From Paenimyroides aestuarii (lineage in GTDB: Bacteria; Bacteroidota; Bacteroidia; Flavobacteriales; Flavobacteriaceae): a stretch of DNA of 64,000 nt. Location of the stretch: positions 1,426,001 to 1,490,000 of the forward strand of contig NZ_CP102382.1 in NCBI RefSeq assembly GCF_024628805.1. The letters are read 5' to 3'. The first letter of the stretch is position 1, and every line of letters starts with the position of its first letter. Under the pieces are notes generated by a model. It was not told the DNA's origin, did no database searches, and saw nothing but the letters and a program-made list of their open reading frames with translations. The position numbers and the translations under genes were made by a program. Below, in pieces: positions 43,632 through 52,796 of this stretch.

Positions 43632-44165
43632 ATGAAAACAGCTGACCCTTATCGCTTATTCGAAACTCATAACTTGTTTAAAAAAGAGCTGCATTTAGAT
43701 CGCAACGAATATCTATCGACAAGTGGCTCCATTGCAACCGATATTTATTTTATTAAAGAAGGAAGCTTGAAAGTTTATGTGATAAATAACGGCGAAGAAC
43801 AAATTATACGGTTTGGATATCAAAACAACATCATTGTTTCGCTGGATTCTTTTTTATCAGGAAAACCATCCGATTTTTTCATTCAAGCGATAAAGAAATC
43901 TACCATTCAAGTGGTTGCTAAAGAAGATCTTATTGCTTTTTTTAATTCGGAACCCGCTTATTTAAAATGGTGGATTGCTATTTTAGAAGATTTGGTTCTA
44001 CAACAAATAGAACGCGAAAAGGATTTATTGATTGCATTGCCCATAGAACGATACGAACGCGTTTTAAAACGCAGTCCGCAACTTTTTCAGGAAATTCCCA
44101 ACAAGCATATTGCAAACTATTTGCGCATGACCCCCGAAACATTATCGCGCTTAAAAAAATCTTGA
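43632..44165 (+). CDS. Crp/Fnr-family transcriptional regulator
   Basis: A 177-residue protein: a cyclic-nucleotide-binding-type beta-roll (about 20-110), a dimer helix (120-145) and a short C-terminal HTH (about 150-177, KHIANYLRMTPETLSRLKKS). The roll lacks the phosphate-binding Gly-Glu-Arg set of CAP and has no Cys cluster of FNR, so the ligand is unknown. Such short forms are common in Bacteroidota. The downstream DinB gene is 55 bp away and may be its target. Confidence 0.87.
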   Translation: MKTADPYRLFETHNLFKKELHLDRNEYLSTSGSIATDIYFIKEGSLKVYVINNGEEQIIRFGYQNNIIVSLDSFLSGKPSDFFIQAIKKSTIQVVAKEDLIAFFNSEPAYLKWWIAILEDLVLQQIEREKDLLIALPIERYERVLKRSPQLFQEIPNKHIANYLRMTPETLSRLKKS

Positions 44166-44220
44166 TTTCAATCAACTTTTAATGATTTTTAAAGCGTGAT
44201 ATTTGCTTAAAAATATTACC

Positions 44221-44766
44221 ATGAGAATTGCTACCGAAAACTTAATCGAGGAACTTATTGAAATTACCACGGAACATTTGACATTCGCCGAAGAATTGCT
44301 TTTAAAATCCGAGGCCGATTTAAACAAAAGACTTACAAATGACAGTTGGAGTGTTTTAGAATGCTTGGAACATTTGAATTGGTACGGGAATTTTTATTTA
44401 CCTGAAATTGAAAGTCGTATGAAGGCATCAAACACAAAAGCTACAACAGCCTTTAAAAGCGGCTGGCTGGGAAATTATTTTGCACAAAGCATGCTACCCA
44501 AAGAAAAGTTGAATAAAATGAAAGCGTTTAAGTCTATGAACCCTATTCACAGTCGTTTGTCAAAAAACACCGTTACAGTTTTTATAGAGCAACAAAAACA
44601 GTTGCTACATTTGTTGCATGCAGCGAGATTAGTGGATTTGAATAAAATCAAAACCAGTATCAGTATCACATCTCTTATAAAACTAAAGTTGGGCGATACG
44701 TTTCGGTTTGTTATTTATCACAATAAAAGGCATGTGGTGCAAGCGAAAAAAGTGCTTATGAATTAA
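44221..44766 (+). CDS. DinB family protein
   Basis: A 181-residue protein with start at ATG 44221 (MRIATENL); an upstream TTG is less likely. It has a four-helix bundle with metal-ligand candidates in LECLEHLNWYGNFYLPEIE and near the end in IYHNKRHVVQAKKV, typical of DinB/YfiT-like proteins that may transfer thiols. Its stop overlaps the convergent MBL gene stop by about 3 bp, leaving no room for a separate terminator. Confidence 0.88.
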   Translation: MRIATENLIEELIEITTEHLTFAEELLLKSEADLNKRLTNDSWSVLECLEHLNWYGNFYLPEIESRMKASNTKATTAFKSGWLGNYFAQSMLPKEKLNKMKAFKSMNPIHSRLSKNTVTVFIEQQKQLLHLLHAARLVDLNKIKTSISITSLIKLKLGDTFRFVIYHNKRHVVQAKKVLMN

Positions 44767-45488
44767 AACTGTAATACGGGATTTTTTAAATCATGGTACA
44801 ACAAAATGTGCCACTTTTCGGCTTTGGCTTTTTCTTTCCAAATTTTACGGAGTTTCATTGCTTTTTCGCCGTTATAGTCTGTTTTGTAGGCAATAGCTCG
44901 CTTTAAATAAGCAGTAGTTGGCAAATCGTCTGCGCCATAGAAAAAAGTAGTGGTTTTGTCGGTTATCCAAAAAACTTGATGAAAAACATCGTGTGCATTG
45001 GTCACTAAAAAACCAATTTCGGGAGTGAGCCAACCCTCAGCGGTATCTATCCAAAAAATATCAGACATTTTTTGTAGTTGTTGCAACATTTCATGATCAT
45101 ACGAAGGGTTTGTTTTTTGTTCTAAAGCGTGTTCAAAAGCTTGCTTGTTTAGGTAAATGGTTGCTTTAGGAAAATTTGCAACCCATTCTTTTTCCGTATT
45201 AAAATATCCCAAACCGCCCACATGGTCTTTGTGAAAATGAGAAATCAAAATTTTAGTGATATGACCTGGATGCACTCCATGCGTTGCTAATTGTTTTAAA
45301 ATGGCGGGTTGGTTATCTTCTAAAAAATCCAACCCGGCATCTAACAATATACAATCGTTTAAGGTGGTAATTAAAAAAGGTTGAACAGCCAGTTTTATTC
45401 CCTTTGACACATCGTTCGGATCTAACAGGTTGAATTTTTTATTCTTGACAATTTTAAAATTCCCTTGTTTAATTACTTTAAGTTCCAT
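44763..45488 (-). CDS. MBL-fold metallo-hydrolase
   Basis: A 241-residue metallo-beta-lactamase-fold enzyme. The metal motif is SHFHKDHVGG near residues 87-96. Further ligands are probably the His in TNAHDVFHQVF and the Asp in FFYGADDLPT; the final LLYHD may give the last ligand. The general layout (LLDAGLDFLEDN before the HxHxDH) resembles quorum-quenching lactonases and related hydrolases, so the substrate is open. A 20-bp gap separates it from the DUF4026-type gene upstream. Confidence 0.9.
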   Translation of the reverse strand: MELKVIKQGNFKIVKNKKFNLLDPNDVSKGIKLAVQPFLITTLNDCILLDAGLDFLEDNQPAILKQLATHGVHPGHITKILISHFHKDHVGGLGYFNTEKEWVANFPKATIYLNKQAFEHALEQKTNPSYDHEMLQQLQKMSDIFWIDTAEGWLTPEIGFLVTNAHDVFHQVFWITDKTTTFFYGADDLPTTAYLKRAIAYKTDYNGEKAMKLRKIWKEKAKAEKWHILLYHDLKNPVLQF

Positions 45489-45508
45489 TCTTTATTGTTT
45501 TATAGCTA

Positions 45509-46786
45509 TTAAGCAAATAATTCGTAAATGCTGTCGGGTGTAAAACTTTTCTCAGGTGCATAAATCACCCAATCGGTTAAATGTTTTAAAGGAAGGGTTA
45601 ACACATCGTTTTGATTGTATTTTTCAATTTGGTACGGCTGGTTGAGCAAAGTTACCTGCAGCGTATCGTCTTCATCAATAGCGGTTACATCAAACCACAA
45701 ATGTTCGTTGCCATCGCCTTCATCAATAGGCAATCCCAGTTTCATTAAAAACCGCCAATTTTCCTGACCAAATTGTTGCTGAAAGGCTTTTTTAAAAGAA
45801 TGATATTGTTCATAAGCCAAAGCAGACATACGTTCGGTTTCTTCGTTTTTGATGAAATAAATCGGATTTTCTCTTAAATCTTCTGTTAAAACATCAGGTG
45901 GGTAAATCTCATTGTTTTCGTGCAAATAAACCACTCCCGATGGTCCATAATTACCTTCCTCCGGAGTACGTTCTTGCAAACCGCCCGGTATTGCTGCCGG
46001 ATAATTGGTCACAACGTCTTCCCAACGCATCCAAACAAAATTCAAATCATATCCAATAAAACCCATATTAAATGGTTCGTTTTCAGGTGCGGGTTCATAA
46101 ATGAACTTAGAAACCATAGCGTCTAACAAGCCGTTGAGCTCGTTTACTCCGTTTTTAATATCGATCATTTCCAGTTCTACTGTACCGCAGCGATGCAAAC
46201 CGTGCGTGTGCAGCCAATATGTTTTTTCGCCATCAATTTCATCATACACACCGTGAATGGTGTAAATATAATGGGGCGAAGGCGGTGTGATTAGTTTCGA
46301 GGCAACTTTTGCCCATTGTCCTGAAAGCAAACGAGCAGGCATGAAATCGACCAAAACAGTAGGGTTCGGCACCAAAGCAGTAAGCACTTTTAGTTGCAGA
46401 TGAAAACTTTCTAAAATATGTGTAGAAAAATACATAGAAGATTCCAAATAAAACGATTCGTTTTTTGCTAGTTCCCAATCATTTGGGTCGATGTGGTTGA
46501 TACGTGCGTAATTGTCTAAGTTTAGCACGCTGCTTTCTACCACATATAAATGCACCTCATACGCATTGTTTTTATACACAATGTTTAGTGCAAATTGTTT
46601 TTTTAAGGCAGGATTATCGCTTTCCACCGTTTCTTCTTCAAACGAAACCACCTCAAAATCTTTAGTATTTTTTAGTTGATTGTGAAGGTATTCAAAGCTA
46701 AGTGTGTTTTGGTTATTTCTTCCGAAAATGCCCATTTCTGAAGGTAATCGCAACCCTTCCGTTGCAATTTGATCATATAAACTCAT
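45509..46786 (-). CDS. DUF4026-like protein
   Basis: A 425-residue soluble protein, acidic, with several tryptophans (HGVYDEIDGEKTYWLHTHGLHRCGTVELE near the centre, FNMGFIGYDLNFVWMRWEDV later). The family name is my best recollection and is not proved by a motif. The function is unknown. It is probably read with the MBL-fold gene 20 bp downstream. Confidence 0.65.
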   Translation of the reverse strand: MSLYDQIATEGLRLPSEMGIFGRNNQNTLSFEYLHNQLKNTKDFEVVSFEEETVESDNPALKKQFALNIVYKNNAYEVHLYVVESSVLNLDNYARINHIDPNDWELAKNESFYLESSMYFSTHILESFHLQLKVLTALVPNPTVLVDFMPARLLSGQWAKVASKLITPPSPHYIYTIHGVYDEIDGEKTYWLHTHGLHRCGTVELEMIDIKNGVNELNGLLDAMVSKFIYEPAPENEPFNMGFIGYDLNFVWMRWEDVVTNYPAAIPGGLQERTPEEGNYGPSGVVYLHENNEIYPPDVLTEDLRENPIYFIKNEETERMSALAYEQYHSFKKAFQQQFGQENWRFLMKLGLPIDEGDGNEHLWFDVTAIDEDDTLQVTLLNQPYQIEKYNQNDVLTLPLKHLTDWVIYAPEKSFTPDSIYELFA

Positions 46787-46909
46787 AAATTTTTTTTTAA
46801 ATTCTTTACTAAAGATAATGATTTAGAAGTATGTAAAAGGTTTATGAAGCTATTTTTTATAGTTTTTTATTTTTTTAGTGGGAAGAAATTCAGTTTTAGT
46901 GCATTTTTG

Positions 46910-48406
46910 CTATGCATTTCTAGTTACCAGATCATCATACGCTTTTCGTAACATTTCAATGGTGTGGTTGATTTCTTCGGTATTCAAATGACCAAATCCC
47001 AACCGAATGCCGCAAATGTTTTTGGTTTGATACAATAAATAACCGGGTAAGAACACATCGTATCTCTGTATTTCTTTTGCCAATTTTGCCAGTGAAATAA
47101 TTGGGTTGAATTGAACAAAGATAGCCAAACCTCCTTTAGGTTTCTCAAAAGAAATCAATGATCCAAAGTGTGTCTCTAATGCATGGCACATAGTATCGCG
47201 CTTGGCTTTGTACAGCACAATTTTCTTTTTAATTTGACGGTGCATTTCGCCTTCGTGAATTATTTCGGCAAGTATTTGTTCTTTCATTAAATCGCCTTGC
47301 GGATCCATCATTTTATAGTAGTTTTTAGCCTCATTTATAAAGTTTTGCGGCGCCACCATAAAACCAGCCTCAAACGCAGGAAACAATACTTGTCCGGCTT
47401 TTCCCAAATAAATAATCAGACCGTTTGTATCTGCACTTGCCATTGGCGGTGTTGCAAGCGCATCATACTGAAAATCATAATCATAATCGTCTTCAATAAT
47501 GGCAAATTTATATTCGTTTGCCAATGCCAGCAACTGTGCACGCCTTTCGGATGTAAGGCTGACTGTGGTTGGGTAATGTCTTTGAGGGGTGCAATAAAGC
47601 AGTCGGATGCTGTTTTTGGTGAAATTTCTTCTGATAAATTCCACATCAATTCCAAATGCATCAACAGGTATGGTTTTTATTGTAGCTTTTGCTTGACTAA
47701 AGACCATATTCGCAGAAAAATTGCTTAAATTTCCTACCAAGACCAAGTCGCTTGGTTGCAATAAAAGTTGTGCTATTAAATGCAAACTCATTTCGGTATT
47801 GCGCGTTACCAACACATTTTTTGGTGTAATTTGTAAATTGCGAGTAAGGTTTAAATAATTACTCAATTGTGCATCTAAAAAAGAAGTTTTGTCGAATAAA
47901 AACCGATTCCATTTGGTGTGAAGGGTAGATCGCCTTAAAACGGTGTTGTACCACCGATTGTATAAACCATCGGTATGCAACCGAATATCGGTTTGTCCGT
48001 CGTTAAATGTGTAAGTGGTGTTTGCTTTTTCATACGGAGAAATTACATGCGGACTTTGGGTAAAGCTAAACCCTGTTTCTAAAGGATATTGCTTGCTTTG
48101 CACAAATGCTTTCAGCTGATTTGTGGGGTGTGGATGCTTTTTTTCTAAAACAAAAGTACCCTTATTAGCAATAATTTCAACCCAACCTTGCGAAGCCAAT
48201 TCGTCATAAACAGCCACGGCTGTGTTTCGGTGAATTTGTAACAGTTTACTTAATTGACGGGTTCCAGGTAAGTTACTGCCTGCCGGTAACAGGTCTTCTT
48301 GTAACGCACGAATCAATTGTTGGGCAATTTGTATATAAACCGCAACCGATGCTTTTCTGTCTATTGATACTACTTTTTGTATTATTTCTTCTACCGGACT
48401 ATTCAT
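46910..48406 (-). CDS. MocR/PdxR-type regulator lacking the PLP lysine
   Basis: A 498-residue regulator with a GntR-type winged HTH (about 15-88, PAGSNLPGTRQLSKLLQIHRNTAVAVYDEL) fused to a fold-type I aminotransferase domain (about 130-495). EDDYDYDF and the late GIRLGFGHL match the family. At the site of the Schiff-base lysine (normally FSKxLxP) the sequence reads AGQVLFP, so Gln replaces Lys, and LRxGY has become FEAGF. The GSQQA phosphate loop is also lost. The domain probably no longer binds PLP as an aldimine. The gene is divergent from a TonB-dependent receptor. Confidence 0.9.
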   Translation of the reverse strand: MNSPVEEIIQKVVSIDRKASVAVYIQIAQQLIRALQEDLLPAGSNLPGTRQLSKLLQIHRNTAVAVYDELASQGWVEIIANKGTFVLEKKHPHPTNQLKAFVQSKQYPLETGFSFTQSPHVISPYEKANTTYTFNDGQTDIRLHTDGLYNRWYNTVLRRSTLHTKWNRFLFDKTSFLDAQLSNYLNLTRNLQITPKNVLVTRNTEMSLHLIAQLLLQPSDLVLVGNLSNFSANMVFSQAKATIKTIPVDAFGIDVEFIRRNFTKNSIRLLYCTPQRHYPTTVSLTSERRAQLLALANEYKFAIIEDDYDYDFQYDALATPPMASADTNGLIIYLGKAGQVLFPAFEAGFMVAPQNFINEAKNYYKMMDPQGDLMKEQILAEIIHEGEMHRQIKKKIVLYKAKRDTMCHALETHFGSLISFEKPKGGLAIFVQFNPIISLAKLAKEIQRYDVFLPGYLLYQTKNICGIRLGFGHLNTEEINHTIEMLRKAYDDLVTRNA

Positions 48407-48426
48407 TGTGTTTCTACCGGACTATT
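48389..48426. promoter_or_regulatory. Direct-repeat operator at the MocR/TonB receptor divergent start
   Basis: TTCTACCGGACTATT occurs twice, at 48389-48403 and 48412-48426, 23 bp apart. The first copy covers codons 2-6 of the MocR gene and the second lies just upstream of its ATG, leaving about 55 bp to the TonB receptor start. Paired direct repeats about two helix turns apart are usual for MocR-type regulators, so this is a probable autoregulatory operator. Confidence 0.7.
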
Positions 48427-48481
48427 TTAGTCGGCTGGCAAGTTACGAATTTTGCACCACTTTTTATTAAATATATAACAA

Positions 48482-50371
48482 ATGAAAAATAAATACCTAT
48501 TGTTGGCACTTTGTAGTTTTTCGTTTATTGGTAAAGCCCAAGTTGCAAATGATACTATTGACGAATTGCAGGAATTGGTCATCTATGAAAACCGTATGCA
48601 GATTCCTTTTCAACAATCAACCCGAAATATTCAAGTAATTACAAAAGAAGATATTAAAAAACTGCCGGTTTCATCGATAAATGAAGTGTTGGCGTATGTA
48701 AGTGGAGTAGATATTCGCCAGCGTGGTCCGTTTGGTTCGCAGGCAGATATCAGTATCGACGGTGGTTCGTTCGAACAAACAATGGTGCTGTGGAACGGCG
48801 TTAAAATGGGCGATGCACAAACGGCACACCACTCCATGAATTTGCCTATTCCTTTGGATGCGATTGAACGCATTGAAGTATTAAAAGGACCAGCAGCCAG
48901 AATTTACGGTATCAATGCCTTAACCGGAGCGGTGAATATCGTTACTAAAACCCAAACCAATGATTTTGTGCAACTGCATGCCTATGGTGGTAGTTCGTTT
49001 AAAAGCAAAGAAGAAGGAGATGGCAACGGAATCTATGCAGGTGGTGGTTTGCAGGCAACAGCTGGTATCAATACCGGAAAAGTACATCATTTACTAAGTA
49101 TTGCCAAGGAAGAAACCAACGGACAGCGCTACAACACTGCTGCGAAGAATTTAAAAACCATGTATCAAGGTAATGCTCCGTTGAACGAAAACCACGGCTT
49201 TAACTGGATGGGTGGATATATTGATAACGAGTTTGGAGCCAATGGATATTATGCAGCTCCGTTTGATAAAGAATCATATGAAGTGGTGCAAACCCTTTTG
49301 TTAAGCGTGGGCAGTAACCACCGAATTACCGATGATTTGACCATAAAACCTCGAATAAGTAATCGATACAACGAAGATGATTATCGTTTTTACCGAAACG
49401 ATTTAAGCAGAGCGCGTTCCTTGCACTATTCCAATGCGTTTATGTTTGAATTGAACGGTGTTTATACCACAAATATTGGAGATTTTGGAGCAGGTTATGA
49501 GTTGCGCTTAGAAGACATAAATAGTTCCAACATTGGCGAACACGACCGAAAAAACCATGGATGGTTTGCCGAGTATAAAAATACCTTTTTCGATAAATTG
49601 TTGGTAAACGTAGGTGCTTATTGGAATTATAATACCGATTACGGTTTTCAGTGGTATCCCGGTGCCGATGTGGCTTATTTGCTTACCAATGATTGGAAAG
49701 TGCAAGCAAGTGTGGGAAGCAGCCAGCGTATTCCATCGTTTACAGATTTGTATCTAAATCAACGACCAGGAAATATCGGAAACCCTGATTTAAAGCCTGA
49801 AGCTGCTTGGCAATACGAAGTAGGGGTGAACTATACCAAAGCCAATAGACGTTTTGTTGCTAGTGTTTTTGAGCGAAATATTTCTGATTTTATTGATTGG
49901 ACTCGGATTTCAACCGATGTTCCTTACCAACCGCAAAATTTAGGAAATCAAATCATGCGTGGATTGAATGTGCGATACAATCAAGATATTCAGATTGCAA
50001 CCAATCAAAAATTAGGTTACTCTGTAAGTTATCAATATTTAAGTCCGAAGAAAGAAGATTCTGCAAGCGAAGTGCTTTCAAAATACACCATTGAAAGTTT
50101 AAAACACCAAGCAATAGCAGGAATTAATTATACGATAGATGAGGTAAGCATTCAGTTTCAAAACCGATATATAAAACGCGAGCTGAACGAAGGCTATGTA
50201 GTTAGCGATTTAAGATTAATGTATGAATTCCCTTGGTTTCAGGTATATACGCAAGCAACCAATTTATTCAACAGTTCGTATAAAGAAGTGGCAGCAGTGC
50301 CCATGCCAAGCCGTTGGATCCAATTGGGTGTGAATTACCGATTTAATTTAAAAAAGAAGACTTCCGAATAG
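48482..50371 (+). CDS. TonB-dependent outer-membrane receptor (BtuB-like)
   Basis: A 629-residue receptor: a signal peptide (cleavage near GKAQ, residue 20), a plug domain (about 35-160, QVITKEDIKKLPVSSINEVLAYVSGVDIRQ-type strands, IERIEVLKGPAARIYG, GAVNIVTK) and a 22-strand-type barrel ending in LGVNYRFNLKKK. The compact size and plug wording are like BtuB-type receptors for vitamins or small siderophores. No carboxypeptidase-like N-domain and no SusD partner are present. The substrate is unknown; the divergent MocR regulator hints at a vitamin or amino-compound. No room for a cobalamin riboswitch exists upstream. Confidence 0.93.
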   Translation: MKNKYLLLALCSFSFIGKAQVANDTIDELQELVIYENRMQIPFQQSTRNIQVITKEDIKKLPVSSINEVLAYVSGVDIRQRGPFGSQADISIDGGSFEQTMVLWNGVKMGDAQTAHHSMNLPIPLDAIERIEVLKGPAARIYGINALTGAVNIVTKTQTNDFVQLHAYGGSSFKSKEEGDGNGIYAGGGLQATAGINTGKVHHLLSIAKEETNGQRYNTAAKNLKTMYQGNAPLNENHGFNWMGGYIDNEFGANGYYAAPFDKESYEVVQTLLLSVGSNHRITDDLTIKPRISNRYNEDDYRFYRNDLSRARSLHYSNAFMFELNGVYTTNIGDFGAGYELRLEDINSSNIGEHDRKNHGWFAEYKNTFFDKLLVNVGAYWNYNTDYGFQWYPGADVAYLLTNDWKVQASVGSSQRIPSFTDLYLNQRPGNIGNPDLKPEAAWQYEVGVNYTKANRRFVASVFERNISDFIDWTRISTDVPYQPQNLGNQIMRGLNVRYNQDIQIATNQKLGYSVSYQYLSPKKEDSASEVLSKYTIESLKHQAIAGINYTIDEVSIQFQNRYIKRELNEGYVVSDLRLMYEFPWFQVYTQATNLFNSSYKEVAAVPMPSRWIQLGVNYRFNLKKKTSE

Positions 50372-50381
50372 GAAGTCTTTT
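50357..50381. terminator. Terminator between TonB receptor and T9SS protein genes
   Basis: The stem AAGACTTCC/GGAAGTCTT overlaps the receptor stop at 50371 and ends in TTTTTAG. The gene on the minus strand ends at 50386. Confidence 0.8.
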
Positions 50382-50385
50382 TAGT

Positions 50386-51327
50386 TTATTGAACAATAAT
50401 TTTTTCTGTTTTGTTACCTTTATCGGTTTGTATCACAAAAAGGTACACGCCTTTATTAAGGTTTGATACATTGATAGAATCAAAATTTTCTTTTACAGAA
50501 CGTACCAATTTGCCGGAACTATCTAAAATTTGAACAGCTTGCAGATGGACACCATCGGTTGTTTTTTGTTCAACTGCCACATAATCAGTTGCCGGATTGG
50601 GGTATATTTTAAAATTTTCATTTACAAATTTTTCTAAGCTTAATGTACACAAATCGCTGAAATAGAAATTAGTATAGTCATGTACACCATCCCATGTAAT
50701 GGACCAATTATTATATGGTGGCAAATTGTTTGTTGCATCTAAAGGGTTATCAACTTCGATACATAGGTCCGGATCTGCACCTCCATACAAAATAATGGAC
50801 ACGGAGCTAGCTTGGTTGTTTCGTAAACTAATTCGTTCTAAATAACTTAATTCTCGTACGTTGAGGTAGCTAAAATTAGGGCTGTTGCTAAAATCTAATT
50901 CGCGAATTTCTCTTGGTGGAACATCTAGGCTTGAGCATTCAAGTATCAATTCTTCTAAAGAACTTAAAGGTGTTGCATCAAAAGCAGTTAGGTCACAGTT
51001 GTCTAAATATATATATTTTAGATTTGATAAGTTGCTGAAATTTATGTTGGTCGCGTCATTTATGACTTTAAGTATTTCTAAGTTAGTAAAATCATTAAAA
51101 CCATCTAAATTACCAACATATGGGAAATTATTGGGACTATTGTCTATAAAATCTAATTCGGTAACTGTTAGTGCGTCACTAGTTAAAATCTGACCATTTA
51201 TCAATCCATCGCTATCATATCCCCAATGTACCAAATAATTTTCAAAATTTTGATCTGGTATCAATGTAACTTGCGCCTTTATTGCAAAAGGCACAAGTAT
51301 TAGTAAGGTTAAAATTAGCTTTTTCAA
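50386..51327 (-). CDS. Type IX-secreted leucine-rich-repeat-like protein
   Basis: A 313-residue protein with a signal peptide (ends near IKAQ), a beta-helical LRR-like region (about 20-195; repeats such as FTNLEILKVINDAT, LSNLKYIYLDNCDLTAF, LSSLEELILECSSL) and a C-terminal sorting domain (about 235-313: KIYPNPATDYVAVEQ, then GVYLFVIQTDKGNKTEKIIVQ). The tail is the type A T9SS signal, so the protein is probably exported through the gliding/T9SS machinery. LRR-like proteins of this kind often bind surfaces or glycans. It stands alone. Confidence 0.9.
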   Translation of the reverse strand: MKKLILTLLILVPFAIKAQVTLIPDQNFENYLVHWGYDSDGLINGQILTSDALTVTELDFIDNSPNNFPYVGNLDGFNDFTNLEILKVINDATNINFSNLSNLKYIYLDNCDLTAFDATPLSSLEELILECSSLDVPPREIRELDFSNSPNFSYLNVRELSYLERISLRNNQASSVSIILYGGADPDLCIEVDNPLDATNNLPPYNNWSITWDGVHDYTNFYFSDLCTLSLEKFVNENFKIYPNPATDYVAVEQKTTDGVHLQAVQILDSSGKLVRSVKENFDSINVSNLNKGVYLFVIQTDKGNKTEKIIVQ

Positions 51328-51397
51328 TATGTTAATTTTTAGGTTTATATGTCAAATATAATAAAAAATTAACAAAAGTTTATGTATGTGCTTAAAA

Positions 51398-51423
51398 AAA
51401 GACTTCCGTTTTTGGAAGTCTTT
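51398..51423 (-). terminator. Terminator of rpe
   Basis: The stem AAAGACTTCC/GGAAGTCTTT with loop GTTTTT lies directly after the rpe stop (51426) on the minus strand, with a T-run on that strand. Confidence 0.85.
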
Positions 51424-51425
51424 AA

Positions 51426-52088
51426 TTATAATCTGGTGATTTTTTTTAGATTTTCAATCGTGGCAATGGGATCTTTCGCATTAAATACAAAACTACCCGC
51501 AACTAAAACATTGGCACCTGCTTTCGCTAAATCGGCAGCGTTTTTGTCGGTAACGCCACCATCGATTTCTATTAAAGTTGTGGCATTGTTTTTAACAATA
51601 AGCTCTTTAAGCTGCTGCACTTTTTTATACGTATTTTCAATAAACGATTGCCCGCCAAAACCTGGGTTCACGCTCATGATACAAACTAAATCTATATCGT
51701 TGATCACGTCTTCTAACAAAGCCACATTCGTGTGTGGGTTAATGGCAACACCGGCTTTCATGCCTGCTGCTTTAATCGCTTGCAACGAACGATGAAGGTG
51801 CGTGCAGGCTTCATAATGAACCGTTAGCACATCGGCACCTAAATTTTTAAAAGTTTCAATGTATCGGTCTGGATCTACAATCATTAAATGTACATCGATG
51901 GTTTTTTTAGCATGTTTATTGATGGCAGCCAAAACCGGCATACCAAATGAAATGTTTGGAACAAAAACGCCGTCCATAATATCAATATGGAACCAATCGG
52001 CAGCGCTGTTGTTAATCATTTCCACATCGCGTTGTAGGTTCGCAAAATCGGCAGCAAGTACCGATGGCGCAATTAATGTATTTTTCAT
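51426..52088 (-). CDS. rpe: Ribulose-phosphate 3-epimerase
   Basis: The 220-residue TIM-barrel enzyme interconverts ribulose-5-P and xylulose-5-P in the pentose phosphate path. Start at ATG 52088 (MKNTLIAPSVLAAD). Family motifs: SVLAADFANL, HIDIMDGVFVPNISFG, VHLMIVDP, VMSVNPGFGGQ-like IMSVNPGFGGQSF, and EIDGGVTDKNA. The metal ligands His, Asp, His, Asp are in these. Isolated gene with its own terminator. Confidence 0.97.
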   Translation of the reverse strand: MKNTLIAPSVLAADFANLQRDVEMINNSAADWFHIDIMDGVFVPNISFGMPVLAAINKHAKKTIDVHLMIVDPDRYIETFKNLGADVLTVHYEACTHLHRSLQAIKAAGMKAGVAINPHTNVALLEDVINDIDLVCIMSVNPGFGGQSFIENTYKKVQQLKELIVKNNATTLIEIDGGVTDKNAADLAKAGANVLVAGSFVFNAKDPIATIENLKKITRL

Positions 52089-52157
52089 TGTTGTGTGTTG
52101 TTTGTGCAAAGATACAAAGTTATTTTTACTACTCTTGAATGGATTTATTTAGCTTTT

Positions 52158-52424
52158 TTATTGATAAACAGCAAAGATTAAAAGCAACATGGTGAATAGC
52201 ATTCCCAGGCTTATGTAATGAAGTTTTGGAGTGCGCTTTTTTAAGCGCAGCATCAATGCAATGATTAGAATGGGCAGCGCATACAAAGTAATCATTAGCA
52301 ATAAAGAAGTTGTTTCAAAAATTGTTTTTGCAAGTACATTTCCATAAACATTTATGTTAAAAGCTGTGAGCCAATAAATGGTCGTGAATAAACTAACAGC
52401 AAAAACAATTTGAGAAAGTTTCAT
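52158..52424 (-). CDS. Small membrane protein (88 aa)
   Basis: Start at ATG 52424 (MKLSQIVFAV); a longer reading from a TTG is less likely. Three hydrophobic segments (about 5-22, 31-52 and 65-86) with the basic loop LKKRTPK suggest a three-helix membrane protein. No family is recognised. It lies 36 bp downstream of gldC on the same strand, so co-expression with the gliding genes is possible. Confidence 0.65.
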   Translation of the reverse strand: MKLSQIVFAVSLFTTIYWLTAFNINVYGNVLAKTIFETTSLLLMITLYALPILIIALMLRLKKRTPKLHYISLGMLFTMLLLIFAVYQ

Positions 52425-52460
52425 TTTAAAAGCCAATTTTTTATAAGTGTTTTTAGCGAC

Positions 52461-52796
52461 TTACTTTTTGTGTAATTCTAATTTTTCGGCGAAATAAGCG
52501 CAAAAATCGCGCATGGTATCGCTCATTTTTTTGTCGTCGGTTGCACGTTCAAACGTATCTGCCATTGCCACTAAAGTTTGGTGAAAAAACACTTTCATTT
52601 CATCAACAGGCATTTCTTTTGTCCATAAATCAATGCGTAGTGTTTCTTGTACTTTACTGTCCCAGATTGATAAAAGCATTGCCTTTGCTTGTTCGTTTAC
52701 TATGCCACCATCGTTTGCAGTCCAACGGATGTCTTCAGGAACTTTATTTTCATCAACCGTGATGTTTATTTTAATTTCAGAGGTGTTGTTTGCCAT
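52461..52796 (-). CDS. gldC: Gliding motility protein GldC
   Basis: A 111-residue soluble protein. EIKINITVDENKVPEDIRW near the start and TLRIDLWTKEMPVDEMKVFFHQTLVAMADTFERAT match GldC of flavobacteria. It supports gliding together with GldB, although its exact role is unknown. Its start overlaps the gldB stop by 1 bp, the arrangement seen in Flavobacterium. Confidence 0.93.
   Translation of the reverse strand: MANNTSEIKINITVDENKVPEDIRWTANDGGIVNEQAKAMLLSIWDSKVQETLRIDLWTKEMPVDEMKVFFHQTLVAMADTFERATDDKKMSDTMRDFCAYFAEKLELHKK

Noticed and set aside
48407..48481. Cobalamin riboswitch before the BtuB-like receptor
   Set aside because: Only 75 bp separate the divergent starts, too short for the riboswitch core, and the B12-box is not seen.
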